Shown here: one piece after another, positions 23,971-35,547 of the stretch | Layout of the letters: every line of letters starts with the position of its first letter | Position numbering within the stretch: position 1 is the stretch's first letter | Source of the DNA: Hyaloscypha bicolor E | Lineage: Eukaryota; Ascomycota; Leotiomycetes; Helotiales; Hyaloscyphaceae | NCBI RefSeq assembly: GCF_002865645.1 | Contig: NW_020194631.1 | Location: 434,001 to 498,000 of the forward strand | Length of the DNA: 64,000 nucleotides | Reading direction: 5' to 3' | Program-made: the position numbers and the translations under genes | Notes under the pieces: generated by a model | Seen by the model: only the letters and a program-made list of their open reading frames with translations | Told to the model about the DNA's origin: nothing | The model's database searches: none

Positions 23971-26207
23971 ATGGCTTCCCCCTCTAAACAGCTTGACCCA
24001 AGTGTTCCGGCTCCTGGTGAGCGCGCACAGGCTGAGAGTGTCACCATCGAGGACCAAACACTTCTGCTTCTGGCTAGTCTGATGGAAGGTGGTCAAGAGG
24101 ATGAAGACACCTGCAAAGAGCTCAACAGTCTCACCAAGCTCCTCAACGATGATTCGTCAGAAGAGACCAGATCCCCGAAGCCTCATAAGCCTTTGTATGA
24201 GTTGATCGACGCCGATTCCGTCGACACCATTCTGGGTTATCTCGACATGAGACAACCTCCAACTATTCGTGGTCACGCCACATTGACTACATCTGCATAT
24301 CTCAAAGCATCTGGAGAGAAAGGTGTTGAACTATTGACTGAGTTCTTCAATGCACGAGTGGGCAAGGCCACTTATGATGATTTTATAATCGCCTTTTCTG
24401 TTGCAGCATCGTTATTTCCGGTGGTGCCGGACGTCATATCAACCTTGTTCCTAAGGGAGGGCTTCATAGTCAGTCTCGGGCCGTTGATGAAAAGGAAATG
24501 GAAGAGCAAGAAAGTTGAACAAGCCGCTTTGGAAATGCTCAATGCGGCTTGTATGCATACCCAATGCAGGGAAGCCATCAAGAAGTACTGCGCAGAATGG
24601 TTGGACGAAATAGTCACCGATGTTCCTCCAACCTCTGCGGACGTCTCGTCTCCGGACAAACTTCACCAAATTGAACATGGATCGATCCAGCAGCGAATTC
24701 ATTCTGAACAAGTAAGAAATCTAGCAGCTGTTGTCTTGGCCAAGCTTCAGGTAGGTTTCCGGCTGTCCCAGTACCTCATCTTCTGTTTATTGCTATGCTG
24801 TGGCAGAGTCTCCCAGTATTCTGACTGACCTCAGGATTGAAGGCTGTTCCTTCACCACCCAGTGCGGGAGAAGAAGAGCGGATACAGCCTGCAACAACAA
24901 GCATCGAAGAATTGTCCGACATGTTCCGAACCATGCTCTCCAAGAACACTACTGAACAGAGCTCAATCGAGGGATTAGCATATGCATCACTACAGCCAAA
25001 GGTCAAGGAACGCCTAGCTTCTGACAAGCCTTTCCTGAAGAACCTGATCAAAGCACTGGGTGATGCCCCAGCTAAATCACCAGAAACTTATGGAGCGTTA
25101 AGCATCCTTCTCAACCTTACAACATATCTCCCAGCTCTTACAGAAGAACAGAAGCGGATGAGTCAACTAAAAGCGTACGCCAATGCTTCAAAATCCTCAA
25201 AGCCAGATCCTCTCAACGAGGACGATCATGTCTCGAAGCGGTGTCAAGATGTTTTCGAAGCTGGAATTATTCCAATCCTTGTTACTCATAGCCAGCATGG
25301 CTCAACTGCTTCTCTAATGCTCGTCGTTTCAATCGTCTTTTCACTCTCGAAAACCTCCAGAATCCGAGGACAGATGGCCCAGCAAGGAGCTATCAAACTT
25401 CTCTTACATGCTTTTTCTGTCTTCCCCTCAGACAACATTCCAGCACGCCGAACAACAGCACATGCACTAGCTCGTATTCTCATAAGCACCAACCCTGTGC
25501 ACGTATTTGGCGGATCGAACCCCATTCCGATGACATCTTCCATTCGACCTCTTCTTCTACTTCTCGATGACGACCCTGCTACTGAGCAGCGGGATCTTCT
25601 GCCCGTGTTCGAATCACTCCTCGCCCTTACTAATTTGGCCTCCACAGACGACACGGCCCGGAATCCAATCATTCGACTTGGCTTTCCACGAATAGAGGAG
25701 CTGCTACTATCAAACAACAAATTAGTAACTCGCGCAACTGTCGAGCTGATCTGTAATCTCATGCAAGCACCAGGAGGCGTAACAAAATTTGCTGATGGCG
25801 GAAAGCAGGCTAGTCATAGGATGCACATCCTGCTTGCTTTGACGGACTCGGAGGACTTTGAGACGAGGAGGGCAGCCGGTGGTGCAATTGCCAGTCTCAC
25901 AGAATGGGATACAGCTGTGAATGCAATTCTGGAGAGAGACAGAGGGGTGACACTTCTTCTAGCATTGTGTAAAGAGGACCAGGAGGAATTGAGGCATCGA
26001 GGAGTGGTCTGCATCTTGAATATGTTGACAGCACCTGGCAAAGTCGGAGAATGGGGAATTAAAAAGGTGCAGGAGGAAGGAGGTGTTGATGCTTTGAAGG
26101 AATGCCTGAAGAAATCTAGAAGTCAGGAGGTTCTGGAGATCACCGTCGAGGCTTTGAAAAGGCTGCTAGGGGAGGAAAAGCCGAGTCCAGCTCTATTGGA
26201 AGGGTAG
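23971..26207 (+). CDS. she4: UNC-45/She4-type UCS myosin chaperone
   Basis: This is an armadillo-repeat UCS-domain protein, which folds and stabilises myosin motor domains together with Hsp90/Hsp70. Exons 23971-24750 and 24843-26207 give 714 aa. The acidic N-terminus is followed by the UNC-45 central region (YELIDADSVDTILGYLDMRQ, then IRGHATLTTSAYLKAS). The UCS superhelix runs to the end, with repeated helices such as PETYGALSILLNLTTYLP, VTRATVELICNLMQAP and FETRRAAGGAIASLTEWD. There are no N-terminal TPR repeats, as usual in fungi. The 92-nt intron ends in AAG; using the CAG 8 nt earlier would bring in a stop codon. Identification of the family is firm; yeast name used by orthology. Confidence 0.92.
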
Positions 26208-27026
26208 TGTCATGTATTCATCTTACTGCGCAAGCAAAATGAGGCATTGCTTTCCACAAGATTAAGAACGGTGGTTGATCCAGACTGCATACCCACGCAA
26301 CACGGGCTCCCCCTCACTCGGCCAAACATTCCCTGATTTTCCCTCCATCAAGATCAAGAGATCGTTTCATGCCCCTCAGCTCAAGTCATAAGGCTGAATC
26401 TCCTTCTGCAACCTTAATATGAGTCCCCTGCAGTCTCCTTCGCCTACCAATCAAACACTCCTACAAACCAGAGACAAACTCATTGGGGGTGGCTGTGACC
26501 TAAATCCTTTCCCAGCATCGCCAATCACCACCCACCACATGAGCCCACCTGACTTCACATCTGCCATTAGTCAAAACGACCCAATAACATTTCCCCAGAA
26601 TCGGAGATAAGGTGGGCTCAGATCGGGATATTTTTTAGGTTCGTTGCTGGTTGATGAGGTCTGCTGTTGTGTAACTATATTATAGAAGGCTTCATGTGAG
26701 AGCCTAGCGACGTAGAAAATGCAATTGGCCACTTGCTTCTCAGGTGGCCAGTGACGAAGTTGTTGTTAGGAGCTGGCGAGGTGATATTTTTTGGCGCTTG
26801 TGGAGGCAATGCGTGGCCTTGGCTTGTTTATAGAGAAAGTTTGATTGGACGTGTCATTCGGCTTGCTAGTGAAAGATTGTAGATGTTGTACAGCTTTCCA
26901 AAATTTATATATTGTAGAGGAAATCCTTTCCCGGGTCCTCCTGTGACTGTGCGTTGCATGAACCACTCCAAGACAGTCATCTCTATCTTCCAGCAACGCT
27001 GCAGCATTTGACATTTCGAGATCAAG
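26208..27026. other. Intergenic region
   Basis: This 0.8-kb gap lies between the UCS gene and the small secreted-protein gene. It probably carries the UCS 3' untranslated region and the promoter of the next gene. No credible coding frame. Confidence 0.5.
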
Positions 27027-27551
27027 ATGGTGTCTCTTCGAAGTCTTGCATCCATGGCCGCCGGATTACTGGTGCTCAATGGTGGTACTCTTGTTGGGTA
27101 GGTCTAGTCTTCACAGGACCGAACATCCCTTAACACGATTTACCCTCCATCCATTGTGTGAACTCTAAGCTAACTTCTCCAAAGCGCAACCCCAACTCCC
27201 TCAATGGAGCTCCACTCTCGTCAGGACTGCACCGGTGTAGCACCATCGCTCGGAGGGCAAGCCTGCGGTGGCACGAATGTTATGACTTGCCTCACAGAAG
27301 ACACATGGCAATGCCCCAACGGCGATACTGGCGTGGTCCCTCCAGACACCGTCTGCATTTGCAACGCTTTCCGCCATCCGGGCTGGATTCCCAACAACGA
27401 GCTCCCAAACCAAGATGGAACAGAATGCCATAAAGGTATCGTCTGTGTTATCGAGGGAGGAACGCAGTTTCGGGTCTGTGGTGTGAGTGGTTTGCAACCA
27501 CCTCAAGACGTTCCTCCTGTAACTGTCTGTAGAGATGGTGGGATAACTTGA
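27027..27551 (+). CDS. Small secreted cysteine-rich protein
   Basis: Two exons (27027-27097 and 27185-27551) encode 145 aa. The N-terminus MVSLRSLASMAAGLLVLNGG is a clear signal peptide, with cleavage expected near residues 20-27. A short Pro/Thr segment ends in HSRQD. The mature part (about 110 aa) has ten cysteines, including a CIC doublet, and no membrane span or GPI signal, so secretion is likely. Its small size, even cysteine number and lack of recognisable enzyme domain fit a candidate effector or cell-surface protein. The single 87-nt intron falls just after the signal peptide, a common layout for fungal effectors. I do not recognise a named family. The gene is isolated, with gene-poor DNA downstream. 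Confidence 0.85.
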
Positions 27552-28675
27552 CCGTGAGCGTCGTTTGGTTGTTCTTGTATTTGAGTGAACTTGGTTTTGT
27601 TTTGGCTAGACAATGTATTATTGTCGAGGTGGACGCTTCGTAACTCTCAAAATGACTTCGTAGAACGAAGGCGACAAATATGAAAGAACTCAAATTCAAA
27701 CCTGATCATGAATCCCTCGGCTGGTATCACAGTTTCATGCTGTGAGTAACGCGGAGGACGTATCCACCAGATCCTCCCAGAATCACCGACTCCCGAATCT
27801 CCCAACTTGCTGGGGGTGTTCTCCATGTTGAGCAGACATTAATTGAGAAAGATAATGAGGAAGTTGAAACTCTTCGACTATGCCCTTCTGGTAAGATGGG
27901 GATTACTCTAGACCCCAAGATTCCGATCCTGAAACGTGCATATTCTTCTTTATGCTCCCCAAAAGGATAACGCAAGAATCAGACATCTTAAGATTGTTGC
28001 TGAGATCTCCTGTTCTCCGGTGAAAAGGTCCCTGGACTGATGTATAATGTCGTCAGTACCTGGAAGAATATGTAGGCATGCTGAGACCGGTGGAAGTTGT
28101 CAGATTTTTGAAACGATAGCATGTCTTTACCTGGAATGTTGCAGGACCAGTCCCTGCCCGGCTCTTCATTGAAAGTGGCCGAGGTAGAGAAAGGACATCC
28201 TTGTGGGATGAGAAAGTCTAGAGATCAATGACCACGACCACTGGTTCTGTCTGGTGAGGCCGAGTCAAAGAGAACGGCATTCCAAGTCATAGAGATAGAA
28301 ATCAACATCGCGAACTCATCAGTAGATATATATCTGATCTTCCCTCCATGGCATCAAAGCCAAGAGAGATCAGCGAAGATCGGCAGAAAGATCCATGCGG
28401 GACGAAGAATCCCAAAAGTCCCGATGGTAAGACGAGGCGGCGGCTGCGGTTGGAGAGGAACCGGGTCAAGCAGTCACGACTGAAGTAGTTGAGCCAACAC
28501 TTTCCACGTGAGATGTCCCTCGTTCAATCCTTCACCAGTACTCAATACACCGTGATCCCTGAAAGTAGGTAGACAGGTTGTTATCCAACTGCCTGCTCTC
28601 GCCGAGATCCTCGTGACTCTCGATCTCCCAATAGAAATAGCCCGCACCAAGTCTCAGAGAGTGACAGGCATTATT

Positions 28676-28698
28676 CGGGGTCCACGAGATGGACCCCG
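28676..28698. repeat. Perfect 9-bp hairpin
   Basis: The arms CGGGGTCCA and TGGACCCCG are exact reverse complements with a 5-nt CGAGA loop. It is isolated in non-coding DNA and no T-run follows it, so a terminator role is not indicated. Confidence 0.5.
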
Positions 28699-29260
28699 CT
28701 GTTGACGGCGTGGCTTGTTCCAGAGCGGCACAAGGATTCGCGTGAGCATCGTGATTGGAGCTTGGAATTGGGATGCTGGAAAAGGATGGGGAACTTGAGA
28801 ATCAAGGTGTGTGGCCATCATGAGCTGTTATTTAGTGAGCTGTTAAGCTTGTTAATTTAGTTTTTCCCCACTGCAGAAGATGGAAATCGGAGCCAATTAA
28901 GCGGCCGGGGGCGCATTTTAGGGTTCCACACACGCACGTCGCCTAGTGCAATGACGTGGGAAACACGCCAGCTCTGGGGGAGAGCTCGGGCAACTTCGAA
29001 AGTGGCCCCATTTGTGTGCCCTTGCCACTTGGAAGAATTGCGATGCACGAGTGCTGGCGATAGAGAATGGTGTGGATAAACGAGAACGTGAACGTGTCCT
29101 ATCTGGCGGGTGGAAAAGGCGGGAGGTGCGGGTGCTTGGTGGGTGCTTGGTGTATCTGGTCGAAATCCTCCCACATTCTGCTTGACGCTCGGAAGTGGGG
29201 GCACCCCTGCAAGAGCGCTTGCATAGCAGAACGCGGCCACTGAGGGGCTCCCGCGCTGGA

Positions 29261-29310
29261 CCCCTGGAAGACCCTGGAAGACCCTGAGAGACCTGGAGAG
29301 ACCCTGGATT
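29261..29310 (+). repeat. 10-bp tandem repeat, about five units
   Basis: Consecutive 10-mers read CCCCTGGAAG, ACCCTGGAAG, ACCCTGAGAG, ACCTGGAGAG and ACCCTGGATT. They form a short imperfect minisatellite in GC-rich intergenic DNA about 500 nt upstream of the bHLH gene. Confidence 0.7.
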
Positions 29311-29814
29311 CTGAGGGGTTGCAGCAAAGGCACACGCACGGCCATGGGCATCTGGGCGGCCCAGGCAGTTCGCTGCCACAGCCCATCAGCCTGCCTTCCC
29401 CCAGAGACGCTCCAGACCGAGGAGGGTACTAGGCCTGGGCATGGAAATTCTCAATTCCCATGCTGCGGCTTCCGCGATCCAGGCCTTTCAGAGAAAGGAT
29501 GAACGACCCATTCGGCGGTAATTGCTCATGCTCCCGCCAGTCCGTACCAATTCTTCTTCGGGCGCGGCATATAAGAACTGCCTCGTGTGCCTTCAGATTG
29601 TGGTCTGGTATCTGTGAAACAAGACCATCCTTGGAACAGACACATTCCTGCGCTTGTCCATACCCTATCGCTACAACTAGCCTCGCATCGCCCCTCATTA
29701 AGTCACCCACACTGAGTGCAGTGATTGCCATCTTGACCACCATTGAAAACAAGTCAACGCCGTGAAATCTGACCCGTCCTGATTTGTGCACTTGCATCCT
29801 CACACCTTCCCACG

Positions 29815-30998
29815 ATGCCTTCCAGAAATCTATATCTTCGAGCACCAAACGGCGAATTAGAATTGATTACGCCCAGATGCTTCGTCAGTCCCGAGAATAA
29901 CGTCTTCGACAAAGCTTTCAATACTGAAATTGACATGGAAGAATGGGACGACTGGATGAAATGGGAAGCTTCTGAGCTTGAATTTCCGGAAAGTCGTCGG
30001 GAAAGTTTAGCCAGCAACATCTCGTCACCAGAAACTTGGTCCACAGACCACGAAAGTACTGGAAAAGACCAAATCTCATGCACATACACCACAGTCAATG
30101 AGTTTCCCGTCGAGGACGCCCCCTTTGAGATTGACGAAACACCACTGCAATCGATCGGCCTCCCGCTTGGTCTCCCAGGCACTCTGTTTCTAGCAAGCCT
30201 CCAGCCGCAGCAAGATCTTCGAAGATCATTCCGCGGCTTCTCCTCCCTCACCGAGGCCGAAGAACGAGACCTCCAAGACATCGCCATGCCCTCCCGCATG
30301 CTCTCAGCCATCAAACTTGCATCAGAGCCTTCATCCCGAACATCCTCCCAGTCAAATCATTCGCGATCTCCCTCGCCAGAACCCGAAACTCGCACTCGCA
30401 AGACCAGGAAGCGGAAGTCGTCAGAGGACGATGACGAAGTGCCCAGCGCACTTTGTCAATCTCGAAAGAGAGGACACAATGCCATCGAGAAGAGGTACCG
30501 AACCAACCTTAACGACAAGATCAATTGTCTCCGTCTGGGTATCCCTTCATTAAGTAGACGTTCCAGCTCAGACGTCAAGTCCGACGAAGAAGCAGAAGAT
30601 TCGAATGAAGACATGGACTCGAAGACTGCGCAACAAAAATACGGAAAAGCAGCTATTTTGACGCGGGCGCTTGAATACATCAAGCATCTGGAGACCACCA
30701 CACAAAGACTTGGATGTGAAGTGGATGTTTTGACAATTAGAGTGGGAGCGTTTGAAAAGTTGGCAATGAGTGGCAGTTGTATCTTGGATGGAAAGGGTAT
30801 TGAAGCACAGAGCGTACTAAGCCCTGTAAAGATCGAGACTCTTCAGAGTATACAAGCGGGTATGTTTTGCTCGTGAAATATAGCCCAAGAACTTCTTGCT
30901 GACCATCTGCAGATTTCAAACAGATCAAGCCTAAACTCAGGGCTACGTCCACAGCAGCACCAAGAAGAAGAGGCTCAAAGCAAGCCAAGATATGCTAA
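29815..30998 (+). CDS. bHLH transcription factor, SREBP-type basic region
   Basis: Two exons (29815-30859 and 30913-30998) encode a 376-aa nuclear DNA-binding protein. The bHLH domain starts at about residue 218 with RGHNAIEKRYRTNLNDKI. Tyr228 sits where most bHLH proteins have Arg, the hallmark of SREBPs that lets them bind both E-box and sterol-response elements. The loop is long, acidic and Ser-rich (about 247-275). Helix 2 is YGKAAILTRALEYIKHLE, followed by a short leucine-rich extension. There is no transmembrane segment, so it is not a canonical membrane-tethered SREBP. The N-terminal half is acidic and disordered, a probable activation region. The last exon adds a basic tail (PRRRGSKQAK). 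Target genes are unknown. Confidence 0.9.
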
Positions 30999-31747
30999 TA
31001 GTTGTGAGCGACCGCTGCGGAGGGATAAGATGGCGAACGGCGGTTTGCAATTGGGATTCGAATATCGATTTATGACATCAAAAGGGGCGGTATGCATGCT
31101 AGTTGGTTTTTAGCTTTTGGGAGGCTCGACACCTGCACTTCGCTGCCGAGGGATGGAGGCACCGTCATAATATCGACTAGTAATCCACAAATCAATCAAT
31201 CAACCTCCTCTAAATGGCCCACAGTCAGCGCTCGTGCATGCGAGTCTTGATTGAAGACAAGCTTCCATCAGCAGACTTATAGAGCGTATCTTTAGATCTT
31301 CACGTAGAACTGCTCCAGCAGTCAAAGCCAGGATTGGGGCGAGGATCTAGCCATTGTCAACCTGCAGGAGAGCTAACGGAGTGGATATGGGCTTTGCCAT
31401 GTTTCTTCGAATGATATGCCAGTTGAATTCCGTGTTATGGCCACAGCAAGTCCTTATCGTATGGTACGGAGAGAGTAGAAAGAGGTCTACGTTAATTTTA
31501 AAAAATAGGGGTCCAGTCACGCTAAGCCCAATAAGGAACACTATTGTTACTTCACATCAAGGACGACTTCTTCCAAGTCCCTCGCAAATCTCAAGGTTGA
31601 AAATGTTGAAAACAAAGCATCAAAAATCTCGTGTCCTCAATAATGTGGACTATATTCTGATATTCAACAAAAATCCATGCATTCTTTCTATCTGAAGTTC
31701 GAACTTAAACCACCGCGCAGAACCTTTCTCTCTATGTAGGGGCCCAA
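30999..31747. other. AT-rich intergenic region
   Basis: This gap lies between the bHLH gene and the retropepsin-like gene. The part from 31400 to 31700 is noticeably AT-rich and could be decayed repeat DNA. I see no repeat ends or coding signal that would prove it. Confidence 0.4.
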
Positions 31748-32710
31748 TCATTTGTTGCCTTGGTAATTACCTCTGGAGGGATATTGCGATGAAGCACCTT
31801 GAAGAGATGAAGGACTGCGATCCGATGTAGTATCATGTTGTGATCCTCCCTGCTTGCCTTGGCCAGACTGTCCTTCGGAAGAGTCGGAGCCATCACCTTT
31901 TACATTTGTGTATTGAAGGGAAGTCTTGTCAAAGGCTTGGTCCACTTTGATCTGGTTTGCTTGTATAGTGGCGTCCTCCCCCTTCTCCTTTTGTGGGGGA
32001 ATAATGATCAAGGCAGAACCCGGCTTCAGTTCCTCCGTGAAGAAGCTTACCTCCCCAGAGAAGAGAAGATTGCGTCCGAAAAGGACATCGAACGGAGCGT
32101 TGGGTATGACACGAAAGACATTGGCATACGAGATGCCCGTTCCGCTATTACACCATGTTGCCCTGACCGTGGAGTCGGACACAGCAGTTTCACCACTGAA
32201 GGTTTTCCATCTTGTGACTAGCCCTTTGGTGACTTCCAGCCTCAGCCGGTCGACAACTTCTTGGGAAATCCAATTCTCGTCTGACCCCGTGTCGTGGGTT
32301 GCAATTACGCCGTACCATTGGCCATCGGAAGTGGAGTGCACGTTAATGTAAGAGTACTTTTTCTCGAGCTGAGAAAATGTCAGTGACTAGAAGACAAAAG
32401 TAAAGGTCGCAGGAACGGAAATAAGGCGACCTACCAAGATCATGCCATTGTCTGGAGGAGTCGTGCTTGCCCAGTCTTCTGGGCCTATTGAAGCCAATTC
32501 ATTTGCAAGGTTCGTACGCACTGAAGTCTCGGATTCAGCTCGATTGGCGAAGGCTCCTGTGAATCTTGATGTATCATGGTCCCGGGTCTGAAGCCACTCC
32601 TCGTGGTCTCTGTCTAACGGAGTTCGGTTCACCAGGTAATTGTGTTCGTCACCCCTCTTGGCCAACCACTCGAGCACTTCCCATCTGCGGATCTGTTCTT
32701 CGGTCGGCAT
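31748..32710 (-). CDS. Retropepsin-like aspartyl-protease-fold protein
   Basis: Exons 32710-32435 and 32368-31748 encode 298 aa. The N-terminal 90 residues are charged and helical (MPTEEQIRRWEVLEWLAKRG). The second exon opens with a beta-rich domain containing THDTGSDENWIS, so Asp118-Thr-Gly-Ser is the aspartyl-protease signature. Further on, the segment APFDVLFGRNLLF matches the conserved hydrophobic-hydrophobic-Gly near the end of retropepsin folds. A disordered Gln/Ser/Gly tail follows. There is no signal peptide, so it is probably cytosolic, and no reverse transcriptase or integrase is nearby, so this is a host gene or domesticated domain rather than an intact retroelement. Whether it cleaves proteins is unknown. 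It is divergent from the DUF6594 gene (639 nt between starts). Confidence 0.78.
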
Positions 32711-33349
32711 CTTTCTGAATCAGGGACTGGTTCTTGATCGGTGATATGAAGCTGCTGGGAGCCGTTTGAGTCTGTTGCAAGGCTGCAGGTGGTTGTTAAT
32801 GGCGTCTGAAAGGCCTTACCCAACCTATACCTTAAGTACTTTCCCTCAGTGGATCCTCCATGGTGAAGTTCTGATTCTAAACAAAGTGTGAAAGAAAGCA
32901 CTCGCGCTGTCAGAGAATCTGCAAAACATTGCTCATCGTTAACTACAAGCGGGACACAATGAGAAAAACAAGACGTGAGGTCTGAAGAACAGAATCAGGC
33001 TGCGTCTGTACGATCATAGTAGATGAAGAGGCCTGCTTCTATGACCCTCCTAATGATCATAATGTTTGCCCTGACTCGAGAATCTGGTGCCTGGTGACAC
33101 TCAATGTGATACAAGAAATAGGACTCGAGAAGCACTTGTTCGGTATCGGCGGACAATCATTGGCAAACGGCTTGCCACGTCTGGGCCGGAAGGATGGGTA
33201 CATGCAGGTAAAGACGTAGCAACCTTCGAGGCTACAGATTCCATTCCCGCCAAATCATCCGCAGTCCACCGTGGAGCTCATATTGCGCTCATCGCAGAGA
33301 CGAGCTGTGACTCCTGTTGACTCCTATCCCACAATCACGCCCAAACATA
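32711..33349. other. Divergent promoter of retropepsin-like and DUF6594 genes
   Basis: 639 nt separate the two start codons. I see no gene in it. It presumably carries both promoters. Confidence 0.5.
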
Positions 33350-34312
33350 ATGGCTGACGAAGGCCACGCCAAAGTTGCGGTGATGATGAGCCACCACAAC
33401 GATTTCGCTATTTTCAGAAAGTTCAGCAAACTCAACTACCAAAACCTTCTCTATCTCCAAGCAGAATTGACGCACCTGGAGGCAAATCTGAAGAAGGTAG
33501 CCGATCGGGATGGAGGGGATCCAAACAGGGAACTCTATTCCAAAGATTGGTGGTTCTTGGCCCAAAACGAGGCGGAGCATGACAGTAGGGAGCAGTGGCA
33601 GAAATTCCTGCAAATTCGCAAAAAGTTGAAAGAATACAGTAAACCAGCTCGATGAAGTGGTAGAACCCCAACAACGTACTAACACAATCAGATGACCATT
33701 TAGCCCAAGTGGTATTCCTCACATCTCTCAAACCCCCAACCGCCTACGACCAAGCCTATTTATCCGAGTGGCTAAAGCGTCCGAAAATGGGAGACTTTCC
33801 TCTTCGCGGTCTCGACAGAAACATTTGGTCCCCCGACTCCACTGATCTCCTCGCTATTCGTCGCCGTACTTCGTCCTCTCCATTTACACGCTGGTTAACG
33901 AATACTATAATCCCTTACCTACACCATCACCTTTTCTACCATTTCAAAACACCCGTGGCTGACGATCCCGAGTCGGGAATCTGTCGGTACGAAGAAAAGA
34001 AGATAGAGCGGACAGTGGACATTCTCGTAACAGTGCTGGCTTCATTGATACCAATAGCAAGCATCCTGATCCTGTACTTCGTGGCGAACACACTGCATCG
34101 ATTGGCGATTACGGTAGCTTTTACAGGCATGTTTGCCTTCTGTCTTGCTGTGACCACAAGGGCAAGGAGAGTGGAGGTCTTTGCGGCAACTTCAGCGTAA
34201 GCAAACCATGCTCTCTCGCTGAGAGAGATCATGAAGGTACTGACCTCCGATACACAGGTTTGCCGCCGTTCTGGTTGTTTTTGTGACTGGCAATAATGCT
34301 GCTATTGCTTGA
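33350..34312 (+). CDS. DUF6594 membrane protein
   Basis: Three exons (33350-33638, 33692-34196 and 34258-34312) encode 282 aa. The N-terminal half has the DUF6594 pattern: DFAIFRKFSKLNYQNLLYLQ, then AELTHLEANLKKV and a helical segment with EHDSREQWQKFLQIRKKLKEY. The C-terminus has three predicted membrane helices: VDILVTVLASLIPIASILIL, LAITVAFTGMFAFCLAVTT, and a third made across the last intron (FAAVLVVFVTG). The first intron has a TACTAAC branch site close to its 3' end. DUF6594 is a fungal family of unknown function, often expanded and variable between species. The neighbouring retropepsin-like gene is divergent; a functional link is possible but unproven. Confidence 0.88.
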
Positions 34313-35547
34313 GGAAAGATTAGATATATATGATAGTAAGTTTGAAGCTCGGGTGGCTAAGTTTAAACATCTGGGTATTGCAAGTGAACCAATATAAAGA
34401 AACCAAGCCTATTATCTTGTCCTTTGGTACTTCAGGTAATGTCGCGGTTTCTTAAGACTGCCAACAATCTTTTTAGTAGCATGAAGCTTGAAAGCCAGAC
34501 GGCTTAGTTACAACCCCAGCGCTCTGGATAAGCAATAGATGGACGGAATCAACACTGTCATCCTTTTCTTTAGTACTTCTGCTAGCTTTGATGCCGTCTC
34601 AGTCGAGTCTTCCAGCTTCCTTTGCAGCAGCATTAGAAATCCATCAACGGGCGGTGCAAGTACAAATGCATGACGCTGAAGAAGAAGAAACAAATCTATC
34701 CCAACATTCGCTTTAATCCAACGATAACGATTGCCAATGCAACAGCATCAATCATAGCTGGGCTCGGCATCAGAATATTTAGTAGGAGCTTCCGATCTGG
34801 TTCAGCAGAGACATAGACGGCGGTTGACAAGCTTTCACGAATCCCTAAGTCACCAGCCTTCTATCACTTCCTCATTACTACTGCCATGACCGCCGCCACC
34901 ACCACCACCACCACTGCCGAAAAACTGGCGTGTTGAAGGCAACACTGTATCCTCTCGGACCACAGTCGATCCTTGAGCCTGGACTTTGGCTTCCGGTAAA
35001 GTTGATTGGCACTCGCCAATATACAAATCACATCACATCACATCCCACAATCACCAAGAGGAACTCAGGATCATATGAAATATCTCTCAATTTTGCAATC
35101 CACCCACCTCTCTCTTATCACTCCAGAAGCCAATGCACCACCTCACCTCACCCTCATCCTCCACCGCACCGCAATAAAAGAAGTGCGAAAATCAACCTTG
35201 TAGAACGCCACCGCCCATTTGCCCTTCCATTCTCCCACAGATCTCATAAAGCCATATGTACAATGCATCCCATGCAGCAAAAAGGAAAGATGCCTACCCA
35301 GTTTGTGATCATTCCACAACGCGCAAGGAGAGTGAAAAGGAGGAAAATATGCCTGCAACAAGCCCCACGCCTCAGGTGTCGGTAAGTAAGAAACGAGGTG
35401 CCTAGAGCTCGCGCCTAATATGGGGACCTCGTTCTTTCTGCCTGGACATCTGAGGAACGGGCTCTGGACTTCTATACTCGAACAATCTCGGTGCTTCCCA
35501 GCGCCAAAATGAGAGCTGAAACGCCGGGGAAATAAGATACACGGTTA
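34313..35547. other. Convergent intergenic region with microsatellites
   Basis: This stretch lies downstream of both flanking genes. It contains a short CCACCA tract (about 34891-34915) and a CACAT tandem (about 35026-35045). No credible gene. Confidence 0.5.

Larger units (their letters stand above)
27552..29814. other. 2.3-kb gene-poor region upstream of bHLH gene
   Basis: I see no gene. Three overlapping minus-strand frames in 28857-29386 are open only because the DNA is GC-rich. The interval contains a perfect hairpin (28677-28697) and a 10-bp tandem repeat (29261-29310). The segment from about 29450 is plausibly the promoter and leader of the bHLH gene. Confidence 0.45.

Noticed and set aside
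28857..29386. Three overlapping minus-strand frames
   Set aside because: All three frames are open at once in GC-rich DNA with tandem repeats, which is the pattern of random openness, and no domain is seen.
31400..31700. AT-rich patch as a transposon remnant
   Set aside because: No terminal repeats, target duplication or transposase/polyprotein similarity could be seen.
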